From Rhizophagus clarus (lineage: Eukaryota > Glomeromycota > Glomeromycetes > Glomerales > Glomeraceae): a stretch of DNA of 64,000 bases. Both the position numbers and the translations under genes were made by a program. Positions 1 through 9,745 of this stretch are shown piece by piece. The stretch lies in assembly GCA_015698045.1 (NCBI GenBank), contig BLAL01000318.1:124001-188000 (forward strand). The letters run 5' to 3'. Positions within the stretch are counted from its first letter, which is position 1. Every line of letters starts with the position of its first letter. The notes beneath the pieces were generated by a model that worked only from the letters and a program-made list of their open reading frames with translations, was not told where the DNA came from and did no database searches.

Positions 1-1600
1 TTGTGAACAATAAGTATATTATAATGTTTTTTTCGAAACTCTTGGACATGGATTTTGGTAAGGGGGGGAATGTTCTGAATTATTTATACAGAACGTTTAT
101 TAACGGTTTATTTTATCTCTTTTCTTTTGGAGAGTTTTCATCGGGTTTAGGTGCGTTGAATTTTGGTAATTAGTCTTTTTAATTTATCTTTTTTAATGAA
201 ACGTTTCTTATGTTTCTTTTTTTCTTCTTTTTGTAGACTGCTGGTTCTTTAAAGTATTCGGACATGTGGAGAACTTGGTATGGAGGTTTATTTTTGTTAA
301 TTTTTTAACGAAACGATCACTAACGTTTTATTTATTTTTCTTTTGTAGACTTCAGGGCATTGGACGTGTGAGGTACGGGAAATGGTAAGTTTCACAACAG
401 ATGTTGCGAAACTTTAATTTTTATAAAAAATTGGAAACGTTTATTAATGTTTATTAATTTTTTTTGTAGATTTGGGTTTCGGTATTGGGATACTAGATGG
501 TAAGTTTCGCAAAACTTAATTTTATTTTGATTTTTGCTAATTAGAAACATTAACTAACATTTTTACATTTATTTTTGTAGATTGTTGCGTTGGAATTACC
601 AGAATGGGTAAATTTCGCATTGCGAAACTTTCTGTTTTATTATTTACTAATTAGAAACGTTAAGTCGTTAACTAACATTTATATATTTTTTTTTGTAGGC
701 TTTGGTGTTGGGACTCTGGAAACACCAGGATGGTAAGTTTTGCAACGCGAAACTTACGTTTTTTAAAATTTTATTTAATTAGAAATGTTAATTAACGTTT
801 CTCTAATTTTGTTTTAGGTTTTGGTATTGGAATACTAGAAACTTCGAAATGGTAAGTTTCGTAATTTTTAGTTGCAAAACTTTATTAATTTTCTTTAATT
901 AGGAACGTTTATTGACGTTTCTTTATTTTTTTTCTGTAGTTTTTTGGGTTCAGGATACTGGAACGCCGAAATGTATAGTAAGTTTCGCAACACCAACAAT
1001 TTTTTTTACTTTTTTTTAAAGAAATGTTAACTTATGCGTTTCTTTATTCTTTTGTAGATTACCTCCAGTTCTTTTTTGGCTATTGGGTACTGGTAATGTT
1101 CGAAACTTAATTTTTTAAATTAGAAATTAATATTTCTTTTTTTTTCTTTTGTAGGTTTTAGACTTTTGGGTGAATGGGAAATGAAATGGTAAGTTTCGCA
1201 AGTTTTGCGAAACTTATTTTTTTAATTTTAATTAGTTGTAGATTTCGGGTTGGGAATGTACTGGAAACGCTTGAATTGTAAGTTTCACAACGAAAAAAAT
1301 GAATTTTTTTTTTAATTTTATTAATTAGAAACGCTAAAAACTAATGTTTGTTTTTTTGTAGGTTTTTGTTGGATCCTTAGTGGTAAGTTTCGAAATTATA
1401 TACTTCGAAATTTAATTTAATTTATTTTTTTTAAAAGAAATGATTACTAACGTTTTGTCTCCTTTGTAGATTCTGGCTTTGATTGGACTTTAGATGGCAA
1501 GTTTCGAACTTTAAAATTTTTTATTTTTTACTATTAAAACATTTTTAACGGTTTTTTTATTTGTTTTTTTTTGTAGATTCAATTAGGCATATTGGGATCC
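1..1600 (+). repeat. Array 1: about 13 intron-like units with micro-exon-like spacers
   Basis: Acceptor-like ends (T-tract then TGTAG or TTTAG) fall near 236, 349, 469, 580, 699, 817, 939, 1058, 1154, 1239, 1362, 1470 and 1577, so the period is about 85-123 bp. Each is followed by a 25-40 nt piece resembling 'tttggtattggaatactag' and then a donor-like GTAAGTTTCGCAA (383, 500, 732, 851, 1189, 1381). Most units also carry a short inverted repeat of the form gaaacgtt...aacgtttc, whose second arm includes a TAAC/CTAAC branch-point-like string. The pieces between acceptor and donor are not multiples of three (30, 26, 34, 34 nt), so no continuous reading frame is evident. Seen directly: periodic splice-like signals. 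Inferred: a multiply spliced non-coding transcript or a satellite derived from one. Confidence 0.75.
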
Positions 1601-1989
1601 GATTAGAAGCACAATAGATTTTGTATAATTTTAGTATAGATTTAGCATAGATTTAGCATAGATTTAGCATAGATTTCAAATGTATAAATTTTTATTGATG
1701 TAATAAAGTCACATTTGACAAGCATTTATTTAACTATAACTGATAAAATAATAATCATTATTTGATGATACTGATACTTGACGAGTCCGATCATTTTCAA
1801 TATATATCATGTGATCTTTTTATCGATATATATCCCCTTGATGAATATCAATGTTTATTGTAACAGGTTAATCACGATTATTTATCACTATTTATCCACA
1901 TCGATAGCACTCGACGAGTCTGATTATTTACGATATACATTACGTGACCTTTTCATCGATATATATCCCCTGAAAAAATTTCCCAATGA
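1601..1989. repeat. Short tandem repeats upstream of the virus-like module
   Basis: Positions 1630-1680 hold about four copies of a 14-bp unit (tagatttagcatag-like). Two diverged copies of a ~130-bp segment follow (about 1766-1850 and 1900-1975). Both contain a ...cgacgagtc... string and a ...tcgatatatatcccc... string. No gene is supported here; a short ORF at 1778-2041 looks accidental. Confidence 0.5.
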
Positions 1990-2961
1990 AGCGCCTTGGA
2001 CGCCTCTTATGAAGAAAATGAGAGTATACAAAATGATCTAGACCGCTCCTATGAAGAAAATGAGCGTATGCAAAAATCTATGAATTAAATGATCCCTCTA
2101 GCTAATCAACTAAATGGTTTGAATAATAAGCTGGTTTCCCAAATTACTTGCGAACGAAAGTCTCATACCGATCTTAATGCCAAGCAGTTAAAAGAAATAG
2201 AATCGCTAAAGTCTACAGTCAAATCACTGGAAAGTATAATATCTTCGATGCAAAAAGCTTCATCTTTGAAGGATTCTGATATCATCTCTCTTGGAACTAA
2301 AATAAATGAACTGGAGGCTGAGTTGGAACAAGCTACGCAAAAAGTTTCATTAAAGGATTCCAATACTAACCAGTTGTGTAGCAATCCCTCTTTTGAGATT
2401 AAAGCAAAGGAATTAGAAAATGAACTGGAGAAAGTTACGCAAAATTCATCATTTAAGGATGGGTTAATTTTCTGTCTCAGGTCCAGGGTAAGTAATCTGG
2501 AAGATGAACTAGATCAGATTGTTTCGCAACCGCATCAGATAATTCATGATTCAAAAATAGGTAGTGCAGAAGCGGACCCAGCCTCATCATCTAATGATTA
2601 TAAGCATGATGAAGTAGTAGAAGAGATACCCCATTTTTCTTCACACTACTCAGAGCGCGAACCTGATGGAAAAGGAGATTATGGTAGTATTCCAGCCGTA
2701 CCTGTTATTGCGTTAGGAGGTAATAGTAATACTTTAGTTAATGATCAGAAAACAATGCTTATATTCTTCTTTGTTATTCTTACCTTCACAGTAATATTAA
2801 TTATATGGCATATATACAGGCGATTTTTTCATCCAACCAAAAAGAAAGAAATTTTTTATCCAGACTATAGAAATAAGAGTTATGGGTTTCCAATCCGATA
2901 TGCAGAAGAACCAAAAGACAGGACTACCCCCTATGAAACTTTACCTTATGGATATGGATGA
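1990..2961 (+). CDS. Coiled-coil protein with one C-terminal membrane segment (hypothetical, virus-like module)
   Basis: The open frame from ATG 2089 encodes 290 residues. The first ~150 residues are heptad-rich (repeated LKxxIxxLExxL patterns) and predict a coiled coil. Around residues 224-245 there is a strongly hydrophobic stretch (LIFFFVILTFTVILIIW) followed by basic residues, which is a single transmembrane segment. The tail is short and rich in Pro and Tyr. The same frame continues upstream of the ATG for ~32 codons (1990-2085), with two copies of a YEENE motif, and is cut only by a TAA directly before ATG 2089. The protein may therefore have lost an N-terminal part of its coil through a nonsense change. 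It is intronless and sits beside the ATPase and integrase, so membership in the virus-like element is inferred. A fibre, lysis or membrane role is speculation. I do not recognise the family. Confidence 0.6.
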
Positions 2962-2987
2962 GGCCACAAAGCACGAATATCCCGAAT

Positions 2988-3779
2988 TCAATCATTTTGC
3001 CAATCCTTTAAAGGTTTGTCCCATCTAAATCTAATTGATAAGGGGTCATCAGATGGTCTTCGGATATCAATAACCACAAAATGTTTTTTTATCACTTCAT
3101 AAACTTTTTTTGCTAGAGGCTCATAATCATCATACATATCTTTAAGAATTCGTTTTATACTATCTAATGTTCCACATTCACGATGCAACGAAATATATTT
3201 ACAATTTCCGCGTATATTTTGATGGATTTCATAGAAACGCTGGGCAATATAAATTGAGCTAATTCCTTCATGCCTGCCTGACCTAAAGAAAGGAACGATT
3301 TTTAGCTGAGTTGCTAGAGGTTCGCCGGTAAGATCATCAAAGACTATAACAGTAGATCGGCCAGTTCTTTTGAAAGATGAAATATCAGGTAGATCTTCAG
3401 GTGCGATTAGCTTGAATCTCACATTTTCATACCATGGAGCTTGCTTATCCTTGGCTATAAATTCATAAAAACATTGTACTGTTTCCCATAATTCTTCATC
3501 TTGGTGTTGCGTGACAACAATTAGATCATCACACGGAATATACCTTTCACCGAAATTTTTGCATCCGCCTTTTGGTATTTTATGACCACGTTTTTCACCA
3601 GACATCCATGGATATACTCTTGGATATTTACTTCCTAGGAGCTGATGTACTACCATCTTTGTCTTTCCTGATTCAGAGGTGCCCGCAACTCCTAGTCTAA
3701 ATGGAAGTTTAGGAGCAAATGGATTCTGTTTTTTCGAAGGTACAGTTTCGCCTAATTTGCTTAGCTCGTAATACTCCAT
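2988..3779 (-). CDS. A32-like (FtsK/HerA-type) DNA packaging ATPase of a Maverick/Polinton-like element
   Basis: P-loop ATPase of about 263 residues, using the ATG at 3779. The ORF can be extended to 3809, but those extra codons overlap an inverted gene fragment, so the inner Met is preferred. Seen: Walker A GTSESGKT at residues ~33-40, Walker B VIVFDDL at ~144-150, and an IYIAQRFYEIHQNIRGN block at ~176-192, which matches the sensor/glutamine region of poxvirus A32-like and Polinton packaging ATPases. In these families the enzyme pumps the double-stranded genome into the capsid. The frame is uninterrupted and intronless. Its start abuts a + strand remnant of a second ATPase (3772-3978), so the locus is rearranged. 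No capsid, maturation protease or family B DNA polymerase gene is visible nearby, so the element looks incomplete. The family call is firm; activity is unknown. Confidence 0.85.
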   Translation of the reverse strand: MEYYELSKLGETVPSKKQNPFAPKLPFRLGVAGTSESGKTKMVVHQLLGSKYPRVYPWMSGEKRGHKIPKGGCKNFGERYIPCDDLIVVTQHQDEELWETVQCFYEFIAKDKQAPWYENVRFKLIAPEDLPDISSFKRTGRSTVIVFDDLTGEPLATQLKIVPFFRSGRHEGISSIYIAQRFYEIHQNIRGNCKYISLHRECGTLDSIKRILKDMYDDYEPLAKKVYEVIKKHFVVIDIRRPSDDPLSIRFRWDKPLKDWQND

Positions 3780-3978
3780 AGTTTTTGAAAAGCTAGGATT
3801 AATTATCAAGAAATATATTTTTTTGACCGCAATGGTGAATTTATTGTATTTGATCTCATTAGGCCAGAAGATGATCCCCTTGCAATCCGCCTAAGGTTTG
3901 ACACTCCACTGAACTTACAAAAGGAGATAGAGGCTAGGCAGAAGCGCAAGGAAAAAAGTGCTTCAGCTAATGAATAGA
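3772..3978 (+). pseudogene. C-terminal fragment of a second A32-like ATPase, head-to-head with the intact copy
   Basis: This frame is open from just after a TAA at 3769 to the TAG at 3976-3978. It contains FIVFDLIRPEDDPLAIRLRF and aligns with the C-terminus of the neighbouring ATPase (FVVIDIRRPSDDPLSIRFRW). The similarity also covers the preceding residues (FEKLGLIIKKY against YEPLAKKVYEVIKKH). It is therefore the last ~65 codons of a divergent paralogue, in the opposite orientation, with the breakpoint within a few bases of the intact gene's start. The integrase starts 50 bp downstream on the same strand, so this fragment probably belonged to the integrase's original element. Confidence 0.8.
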
Positions 3979-4027
3979 ATCTGACTTTATAGATGCTAGC
4001 TTTTTTTCGTAATTATAAAAAATTGGA

Positions 4028-5095
4028 ATGGGAGAACCAATTATTTATATCAATCCTCAGAAAGCTCGAGACTTAGATCGCGATCTTACTTTACAGAAAC
4101 TTTATTACAGACCTGAGGGATATTATCGGACTGCTGAAAAAATGCAGGATGCTTGTAAGAAGGTGGGATATGAGTTCACTTTAGCCGTAATAAAAAAATG
4201 GTTAAACAAGCAGGCTTTACATCAGATTCACAAACCCCATCCTAAATTTATTCAGTATGCTTCTTTTAATGATATACAAAATCTAAATGATGTGCATCAA
4301 TCTGATACTACACCACTTTCTCATTGTAAAATAGGCAATCGAATTTATAAGCATAGACTTGTAATAAAAGATGTGGCTACTAGATTTCACCGTAGTTTTG
4401 CTTTAACCAATAAATCATCTGCACAAGTGGCTAAAGCATTTCAGAAAATTTATGATGACCCAAACTGCCCTCTTATTTGGCCAAATGTTTTAATTATTGA
4501 TAGAGATACTGAATTTATGGGCGAGTGTAGGGAATTATTACTTAGTCATGGTGTAAAAATTCAGTATGCTAATTCTAAACGTAGTGTAGCTATTGCTGAA
4601 CGTGACCATCAAGAATTTGAAAAGCATGCTTATTTTCGGCAAGATGCTGTAGATTTTCATTTGCCTTTGACTGATAGATCCAGAGCATGGGTTAAGGGAC
4701 TTCGTATAAATGATGATAATTATAATAATACACCCACTAAGTTAATAGGTATGTCTCCTAACGAGGCTGTAAAAAAGGCATTAAAAGGTAAAAAAATAAT
4801 AGCTAGACCTTCTGTCAAACATAAGAGACCAGTTGGTTATAATGAACCACTTTTACCTAGCTATACTGAAGTTCGGCATTTATTGGAACCCGGCGAATTA
4901 GAAGGTGGTAGAAGAAGAGCAACTGATTGCAATTGGTCTCCCGAAGTTTTTACAATTGATTCTTATTTAATAAAAGAAAATCAACCTATTCTATATAAGC
5001 TTTACAATGGTCCTAGACGCTCATTTGTAAGAGAAGAACTACAAATCGTCTCGCCAGATTCAGTCTTACCGCCCAAATATATTTTCAAGTATTAG
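4028..5095 (+). CDS. Retroviral-type (rve, DDE) integrase of a Maverick/Polinton-like element
   Basis: An intronless 355-residue protein. The RNase-H-like core runs from about residue 85 to 240. The first acidic positions are in LNDVHQSD (D88/D93), the second in LIIDRDTEF (D158/D160) and the Glu in VAIAERDH (E191). The DTEF and AER-type motifs are typical of Polinton, retroviral and Ty3-like integrases. The C-terminal ~60 residues (NWSPEVFTIDSYLI, then LYNGPRRSFVREEL) resemble the small chromodomain/SH3-like tail found on Polinton integrases. In this class the enzyme inserts the linear element into the host genome. The start codon follows an A-rich tract (taaaaaattggaATG). The 3' end overlaps the convergent C2HC-finger gene by 11 bp, a compact arrangement usual in virus-like elements. 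Confidence 0.85.
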   Translation: MGEPIIYINPQKARDLDRDLTLQKLYYRPEGYYRTAEKMQDACKKVGYEFTLAVIKKWLNKQALHQIHKPHPKFIQYASFNDIQNLNDVHQSDTTPLSHCKIGNRIYKHRLVIKDVATRFHRSFALTNKSSAQVAKAFQKIYDDPNCPLIWPNVLIIDRDTEFMGECRELLLSHGVKIQYANSKRSVAIAERDHQEFEKHAYFRQDAVDFHLPLTDRSRAWVKGLRINDDNYNNTPTKLIGMSPNEAVKKALKGKKIIARPSVKHKRPVGYNEPLLPSYTEVRHLLEPGELEGGRRRATDCNWSPEVFTIDSYLIKENQPILYKLYNGPRRSFVREELQIVSPDSVLPPKYIFKY

Positions 5096-6155
5096 ACTTA
5101 CCTCCTCTCTCCTCCACTTGGTATAGGATTTGTTCGAAGGCATCGCTTAAGTAGTCATCTATTTCAGCTCTATTGTAGACTATAATTTGCTTATTTCTAA
5201 GCCAGTTAGTTCGCGAATTCTTTTTTCCTTGTTTTTCATTTCCAGGTTTATCATCTATAAGAAATTTGGTAAGAGAACATAGAGCGAACTTGAATTGCCC
5301 ACGCTTGTCAAATTCTTTTTCAAGTAATTCCTTAAATTGTTTTCTTCGGCTTTCTAACATTTTTCGTATATCACTTCCATTATCTGGATGAGATCTAGGA
5401 ACTTTTGCACGATGTACGGCTATAGCTCTTCTTTTGAGTGCCGTGCCTAATTCTTCTTGCTCCCTAAATTCTAGGTCTCTTTCTTGTTCATCAGTAATTT
5501 CTCCTAAGCGCTCAAATTCTTTATTAATCAAATTCTTAGATTTATCATTCCTATGAGCTTGTGTTCTAGGTCCAGGGCCAGCTTTAGGCTCTGATATCTT
5601 TTCATATTTCTCTAACTCTTTTAATGTTGGTAGACGAACTGCCTCTGGATCATTTAGTTCAAGATCATGGAAAAGGGTCTTACAACCATCTAGATCATTT
5701 GCCTCACATGGCTCAACACTTAGATCTAATTCATTCCAACGTTTTTGCAATCTCGCTCCCCATGTCTTAATTCGCTCTCTGGGCTTTCGTGCATTTGGAC
5801 TGATCCAATTCTTTGCCTCCTCTTCTGTGATGTAGTCGACACCAAGTACTGGAGCTTCCTTTTCGGGTTCTAGTTCAGGAACTGAAGTTGGGATTACCAC
5901 ATGTGGCTTCTTCTTGTTGCTCATATTTACACTAGAGCTTTCTACTTGTGCTTTGATTTCGGAAGCCTGTTGGTTAGCTTCTTGAATAGGCACCTGAATT
6001 GGAGTTTGAATAGAAGCTACTTCCTTCTGCTTTTGTAATGGTTTGCATGGATTTTTTCGCTTAAGATGCTTACGAAGTTTTTGAGAAGTTGAGCATTCTC
6101 GTCCACAACGTTTACAGGTTGTACCTTTCTTATCACTTCTTGCTTTTCTGACCAT
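5085..6155 (-). CDS. C2HC zinc-finger protein, charged (hypothetical, virus-like module)
   Basis: A 356-residue intronless ORF. Near the N-terminus is a single zinc-finger-like pattern, C14-x2-C17-x12-H30-x6-C37, in a very basic context. Residues ~40-110 are rich in Gln, Glu and Pro and look disordered. The rest is strongly charged and predicted helical (for example FERLGEITDEQERDLEFREQ). The last ~70 residues (ALCSLTKFLIDDKPG to YLSDAFEQILYQVEER) form a distinct compact block. The gene lies between the integrase (convergent, overlapping by 11 bp) and the Cys-rich ORF (divergent, 207 bp apart). I do not recognise the family. A nucleic-acid-binding role is inferred from the finger only. Confidence 0.6.
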   Translation of the reverse strand: MVRKARSDKKGTTCKRCGRECSTSQKLRKHLKRKNPCKPLQKQKEVASIQTPIQVPIQEANQQASEIKAQVESSSVNMSNKKKPHVVIPTSVPELEPEKEAPVLGVDYITEEEAKNWISPNARKPRERIKTWGARLQKRWNELDLSVEPCEANDLDGCKTLFHDLELNDPEAVRLPTLKELEKYEKISEPKAGPGPRTQAHRNDKSKNLINKEFERLGEITDEQERDLEFREQEELGTALKRRAIAVHRAKVPRSHPDNGSDIRKMLESRRKQFKELLEKEFDKRGQFKFALCSLTKFLIDDKPGNEKQGKKNSRTNWLRNKQIIVYNRAEIDDYLSDAFEQILYQVEERGGKSNT

Positions 6156-6362
6156 GGTGTTAGCTCTAACCGTCGCACTATTACTTGCTTATATAATTTT
6201 TTCTTTAATTAATTATTTCCTATATACATATCACTTTTCGATTATAGAAATCCTACTGAAGATAAGTATTTACAAGCTTTCCAAAGCGGTTCTAGCTATT
6301 GCAAAACTGAAGCATTAACTAATTATTAATTAATCTTTTCGATTCTAGTAATAAAAAAAAGG
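6156..6362. promoter_or_regulatory. Divergent intergenic region between the C2HC-finger and Cys-rich ORFs
   Basis: A 207-bp AT-rich gap separates two divergent ATGs and must hold both promoters if the genes are expressed. The + strand ATG is preceded directly by an A-tract (aataaaaaaaagg), like that ahead of the integrase ATG. That could be a shared start context, but two cases are weak evidence. Confidence 0.3.
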
Positions 6363-6791
6363 ATGATCGGCGGATATTCTTGCCCATTTCTCTGCAATAC
6401 TGGAAAGGCTTGTAATAACCCTTGCATTCGCCCAGAAGGTTGCCGATTTCATTGGAAAGCTAAAAAACGGGTACCATGCTCTGATTGTGGAAAGCCTACA
6501 GCTTCTGCTTGTGGCCGATGCCCAGATCATGTTAGAGGCTATTATGTTACTCAATACTATGAAAGACTTCGATCAGAAGGTCTTCGATCAGAAATAGGAG
6601 AAAGACTTCGATTAGTGATACAAGAAATACAAAAAAGTCTTCGATCAAACATGCAAAAAGAAACTTTTGAGCAATTAATGTTCGCCCATAGAGACAGGCT
6701 TGCAATTCTTAATATTACTCTCTGCAAGGTATGCCTCCTTCCAATAAAAATGGATGAGGGAGAATATTGTGATGGTTGCCAGCCAGAATAA
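6363..6791 (+). CDS. Small Cys-rich zinc-ribbon-like protein (hypothetical, virus-like module)
   Basis: A 142-residue intronless ORF. The N-terminal ~60 residues contain closely spaced Cys/His (CPFLCNTGKACNNPC, CRFH, CSDC, CGRCPDH), enough for two or three zinc sites. The C-terminus has a further CKVC...CDGC pair just before the stop. The middle ~60 residues are helical and include a short internal repeat (RLRSEGLRSEI...ERLRLV). At DNA level it is three tandem copies of cttcgatcagaa-like sequence, so this part has probably grown by slippage. The family is not recognised. It is the last ORF of the module; beyond it only repeats follow. Confidence 0.55.
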   Translation: MIGGYSCPFLCNTGKACNNPCIRPEGCRFHWKAKKRVPCSDCGKPTASACGRCPDHVRGYYVTQYYERLRSEGLRSEIGERLRLVIQEIQKSLRSNMQKETFEQLMFAHRDRLAILNITLCKVCLLPIKMDEGEYCDGCQPE

Positions 6792-6799
6792 ATTTCCCC

Positions 6800-7560
6800 A
6801 GTAGGGTTGAATCGTTAGACTTAAATGAATAATGTATTAGATAAGAAGTTAGCCAGCACGAAGCCAATTCCTGATATATATAATTTTTCGTTAGACTTAT
6901 AAAATTCCTGGCAGGGTGGAATAGTTAGACTTTAATTTTTTCGTTAAATTTATTAAGCTATCCTGCGCAGAATCTGTTCTTGACTAAGGAAAAGTTGGGA
7001 CAATTCTGCGGATTTCTTCTGAATTTTTACAGGATGATATTTCGTTAGACTTTTATATAAAATATGCTAGTTACGGAGCTAGCCTGCATTGAACCCATTC
7101 TTGATTAAGGAAAAGTTGGGACAAAAATCTCGTTAGACTTATTTAACAATTATGCTATTTAATGAGCTAGCTTGTACAGAAGGCATTCTTGTATATAGAA
7201 AACTTCGTTAGATTTAAAAAGTCATATGATTTTTCGTTAGACTTATTTATAGATTTTTGTTAGACTTAAGAAAACCGTTAGACTTATTTATGAGGTAATA
7301 AGGACCGTTAGATATATTTTTGTTAGACTTAAGAAAACCGTTAGACTTATTTATGAGATAATAAGGACCGTTAGACATATTTTCGTTAGACTTATTTTTT
7401 CGTTAGACTTATTTATGGGGTATTAAGGACAGTTAGACTTATTTTCGTTAGACTTATTTAATAAATATGCTAATTAATGCGCTAATCCTTGTAGAATCAA
7501 TTCCTGATATATTTATTTTCGTTAGATTTAATAAATATAACTGAAAAAGTGATATAGAAA
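6800..7560 (+). repeat. Dispersed 'cgttagacttattt' repeat region
   Basis: The string ttcgttagactta or close variants recurs about 20 times, densely from 7120 to 7460. Longer segments also repeat, such as ttgactaaggaaaagttggg near 6985 and its relative near 7105. No ORF is present. It may be the subterminal repeat region of the virus-like element. Confidence 0.6.
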
Positions 7561-7740
7561 TTAAGATTCTAGAGCAGTTAGAAGCTTTTCTAATATATTA
7601 ATAAAAATCGATATACTTTCTGAGGTTGGAGAAGCCACACAGAATTAAGAAATATAATATCAAAATTAAGATTCTAGAGCTGATAGAAGCTCTTCTAATA
7701 TAATAAGAAAAATCGATATTGTTTTTAATGTTCTGTGACC

Positions 7741-9470
7741 CACACACACAATGTTTCAGTGGGGGCCGGACCTTCGGTCCTTAAACCCCCACTTTCACAT
7801 TGTGTCATGCGAACCCTTTCCATATGAACTCTTAGAAAATCTCTTAAGTAAAAATTTTCTATCAGATATCCCATACGAACTCCTATACGAACTCTTAGAA
7901 AATCTCTTAAAAAAATTTTCTATCAAAGAATCCCATACGAACCTTTTCCATATGAATTTTTAGAAATCTCTCAAAAAAAAATTTTCTATTAAATAATCCC
8001 ATGCGAACGCTTCCCATATGAACTCTTGGAAAATACGAATTCTTCCCATATAAACTTAGAAAATCCTAAAAAAAAAATTTCTATCAGATACCCATATGAA
8101 CTCTTAGAAATCAAAAAAAAAAAAAATCTATTTATCAAATATATCCTATACGAATTTTAAGAAATCTCTCGAAAAAAATTTCCTATCATATATCCCATAG
8201 ACCTATACGAACCCTTCCCATATGAACTCTTAGAAAATCTCTCAAAAAAATTTTCTATCAAAGAATCCCATGTGAATCCTTTCTATACGAACCCTAAAAA
8301 ATTTCACAAAAAAATTTTCTATCAGGTATCCCATACGAACTCTTCCCATATGAACTCTTAGAAAATTTCAAAAAAAATTTTCTATCAGATATCCCATATG
8401 AACCTTTCCCATATGAACACTTGGAAAATCTTTATCAAAATATCCCATACGAACTCTTCCCACACGAACTCTAAGAAAAACTCTTAAAAAAAAATTTTCT
8501 ATCAAAGAATCCCATACAAACCTTTTCCATATGAACTTTTAGAAATTTCTCAAAAAAAATTTTCTATTAAAGAATCCCATCCCTAAAAAATTTAAAAAAA
8601 ATTTTGTATCAGTTATCCCATACGAACTTTTCTGAACTCTTCTGAACTCTTCCTATACGAACTCAGAAAATCACAAAAAAAATTTTCTATCAAAGATATT
8701 CCATACGAACCCTTACCATATGAACACTTGAAAAATCTTTATTAAAATATTCCATATTCCGAATCCTTCCTATACGACTCTTAGAAAATCTCTTAAAAAA
8801 AATTTTCTATTAAAGATATCCTATATGAACGCTTCCCATATGAACTCTTGGAAAATACGAACTCTTCCCATATAAATTTAGAAAATCCCAAAAAAAAAAT
8901 TTTCTATCAGATACCCATATGAACTCTTAGAAATTAAAAAAAAAAATCTATTTATCAAATACATCCTATACGAATCTTAGGAAATCTCTCAAAAAAAAAA
9001 TTTCCTATCAGATATCCCATAGACCCATACGAACCCTTTCCATATGAACTCTTAGAAAATATCTTAAAAAAATTTTCTATCAGATATCCCATATGAACCC
9101 TTTCAATACGAACTCTTAGAAAATCTCTTAAAAAAAAATTTTCTATTAAAGATATCCCATACGAACCTTTCCTATATGAACTCTTAGAAAATACGAACTC
9201 TTCCCATACAAACTCTCTCAAAAAAAAATTTTCTATTAGATATCACATACGAACTGAACTCAGAAAATCTCTTAAAAAAAAAATTTTCTACTAGATATCC
9301 CATACGAACTCTTTTCATATGAACTTTTAGAAAATAAAAAAAAATTTTCTATTAGATACCCTATACGAACTCTTAGAAATCTCAAAAAAAAAAAGAATCT
9401 CTATTTATCAATACGAATCTCAGGAAATCTATCAAAAAAAATTTTCTATCAGAGTTTAAAATGGTTTTAT
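7741..9470 (+). repeat. Minisatellite of 'cccatacgaactctt...aaaattttctatcagatat' units
   Basis: About 30 imperfect units of roughly 30-100 bp each combine a (c)ccatacgaactctt or ccatatgaactcttag block, an A-tract, and ttttctatcagatatcc. Short ORFs on both strands (7751-7963 and 8955-9221) are translations of this satellite, not genes. Confidence 0.8.
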
Positions 9471-9479
9471 AAATAAAAC

Positions 9480-9745
9480 GTTATTATTGAAAAAATCTAA
9501 AAATCTGCTAATATATAATAAGCCAATTAGCAACCAATCAGTCATCAATCTGATATGTGACCTATTGATAATCGGTAAATTCAACTGTACATCAATCGGC
9601 CATCAATCAGTCATATGACCGGTTGATAACTGATTTGGATTTTATACCTGATTGATGACCGATTGAAAGAATCAGTCATCAATAGGTAACCAATCGGTTA
9701 CCAATCAGTCACATAACTGATTGGTGACCGATTTGACTCCATTCG
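9480..9745. repeat. Self-complementary 'accgattgatgactgattg' satellite
   Basis: Alternating direct and inverted copies of an atcggtcatcaatcagtcat-like decamer pair lie between 9520 and 9735. Because the unit contains its own partial reverse complement, the tract can fold on itself. No coding potential. Confidence 0.6.

Larger units (their letters stand above)
1990..7740. mobile_element. Maverick/Polinton-like element remnant or mini-element
   Basis: Co-occurrence of an A32-like packaging ATPase and an rve integrase within 2.2 kb, plus three small intronless ORFs, is the hallmark of Maverick/Polinton or related virus-like elements. I found no polymerase, capsid or protease gene, and no long terminal inverted repeat that I could pair. 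The boundaries are therefore nominal: the left edge is the first open frame and the right edge the end of the gttagactt-repeat region. Confidence 0.55.

Noticed and set aside
1778..2041. 87-codon ORF upstream of the coiled-coil gene
   Set aside because: It spans a tandem duplication with no conserved features. The adjacent frame with the YEENE repeats is the more likely coding frame.
7741..9470. Regularly spaced repeats that could suggest a CRISPR array
   Set aside because: Units vary widely in length, spacers are not unique, and the genome is eukaryotic with introns.
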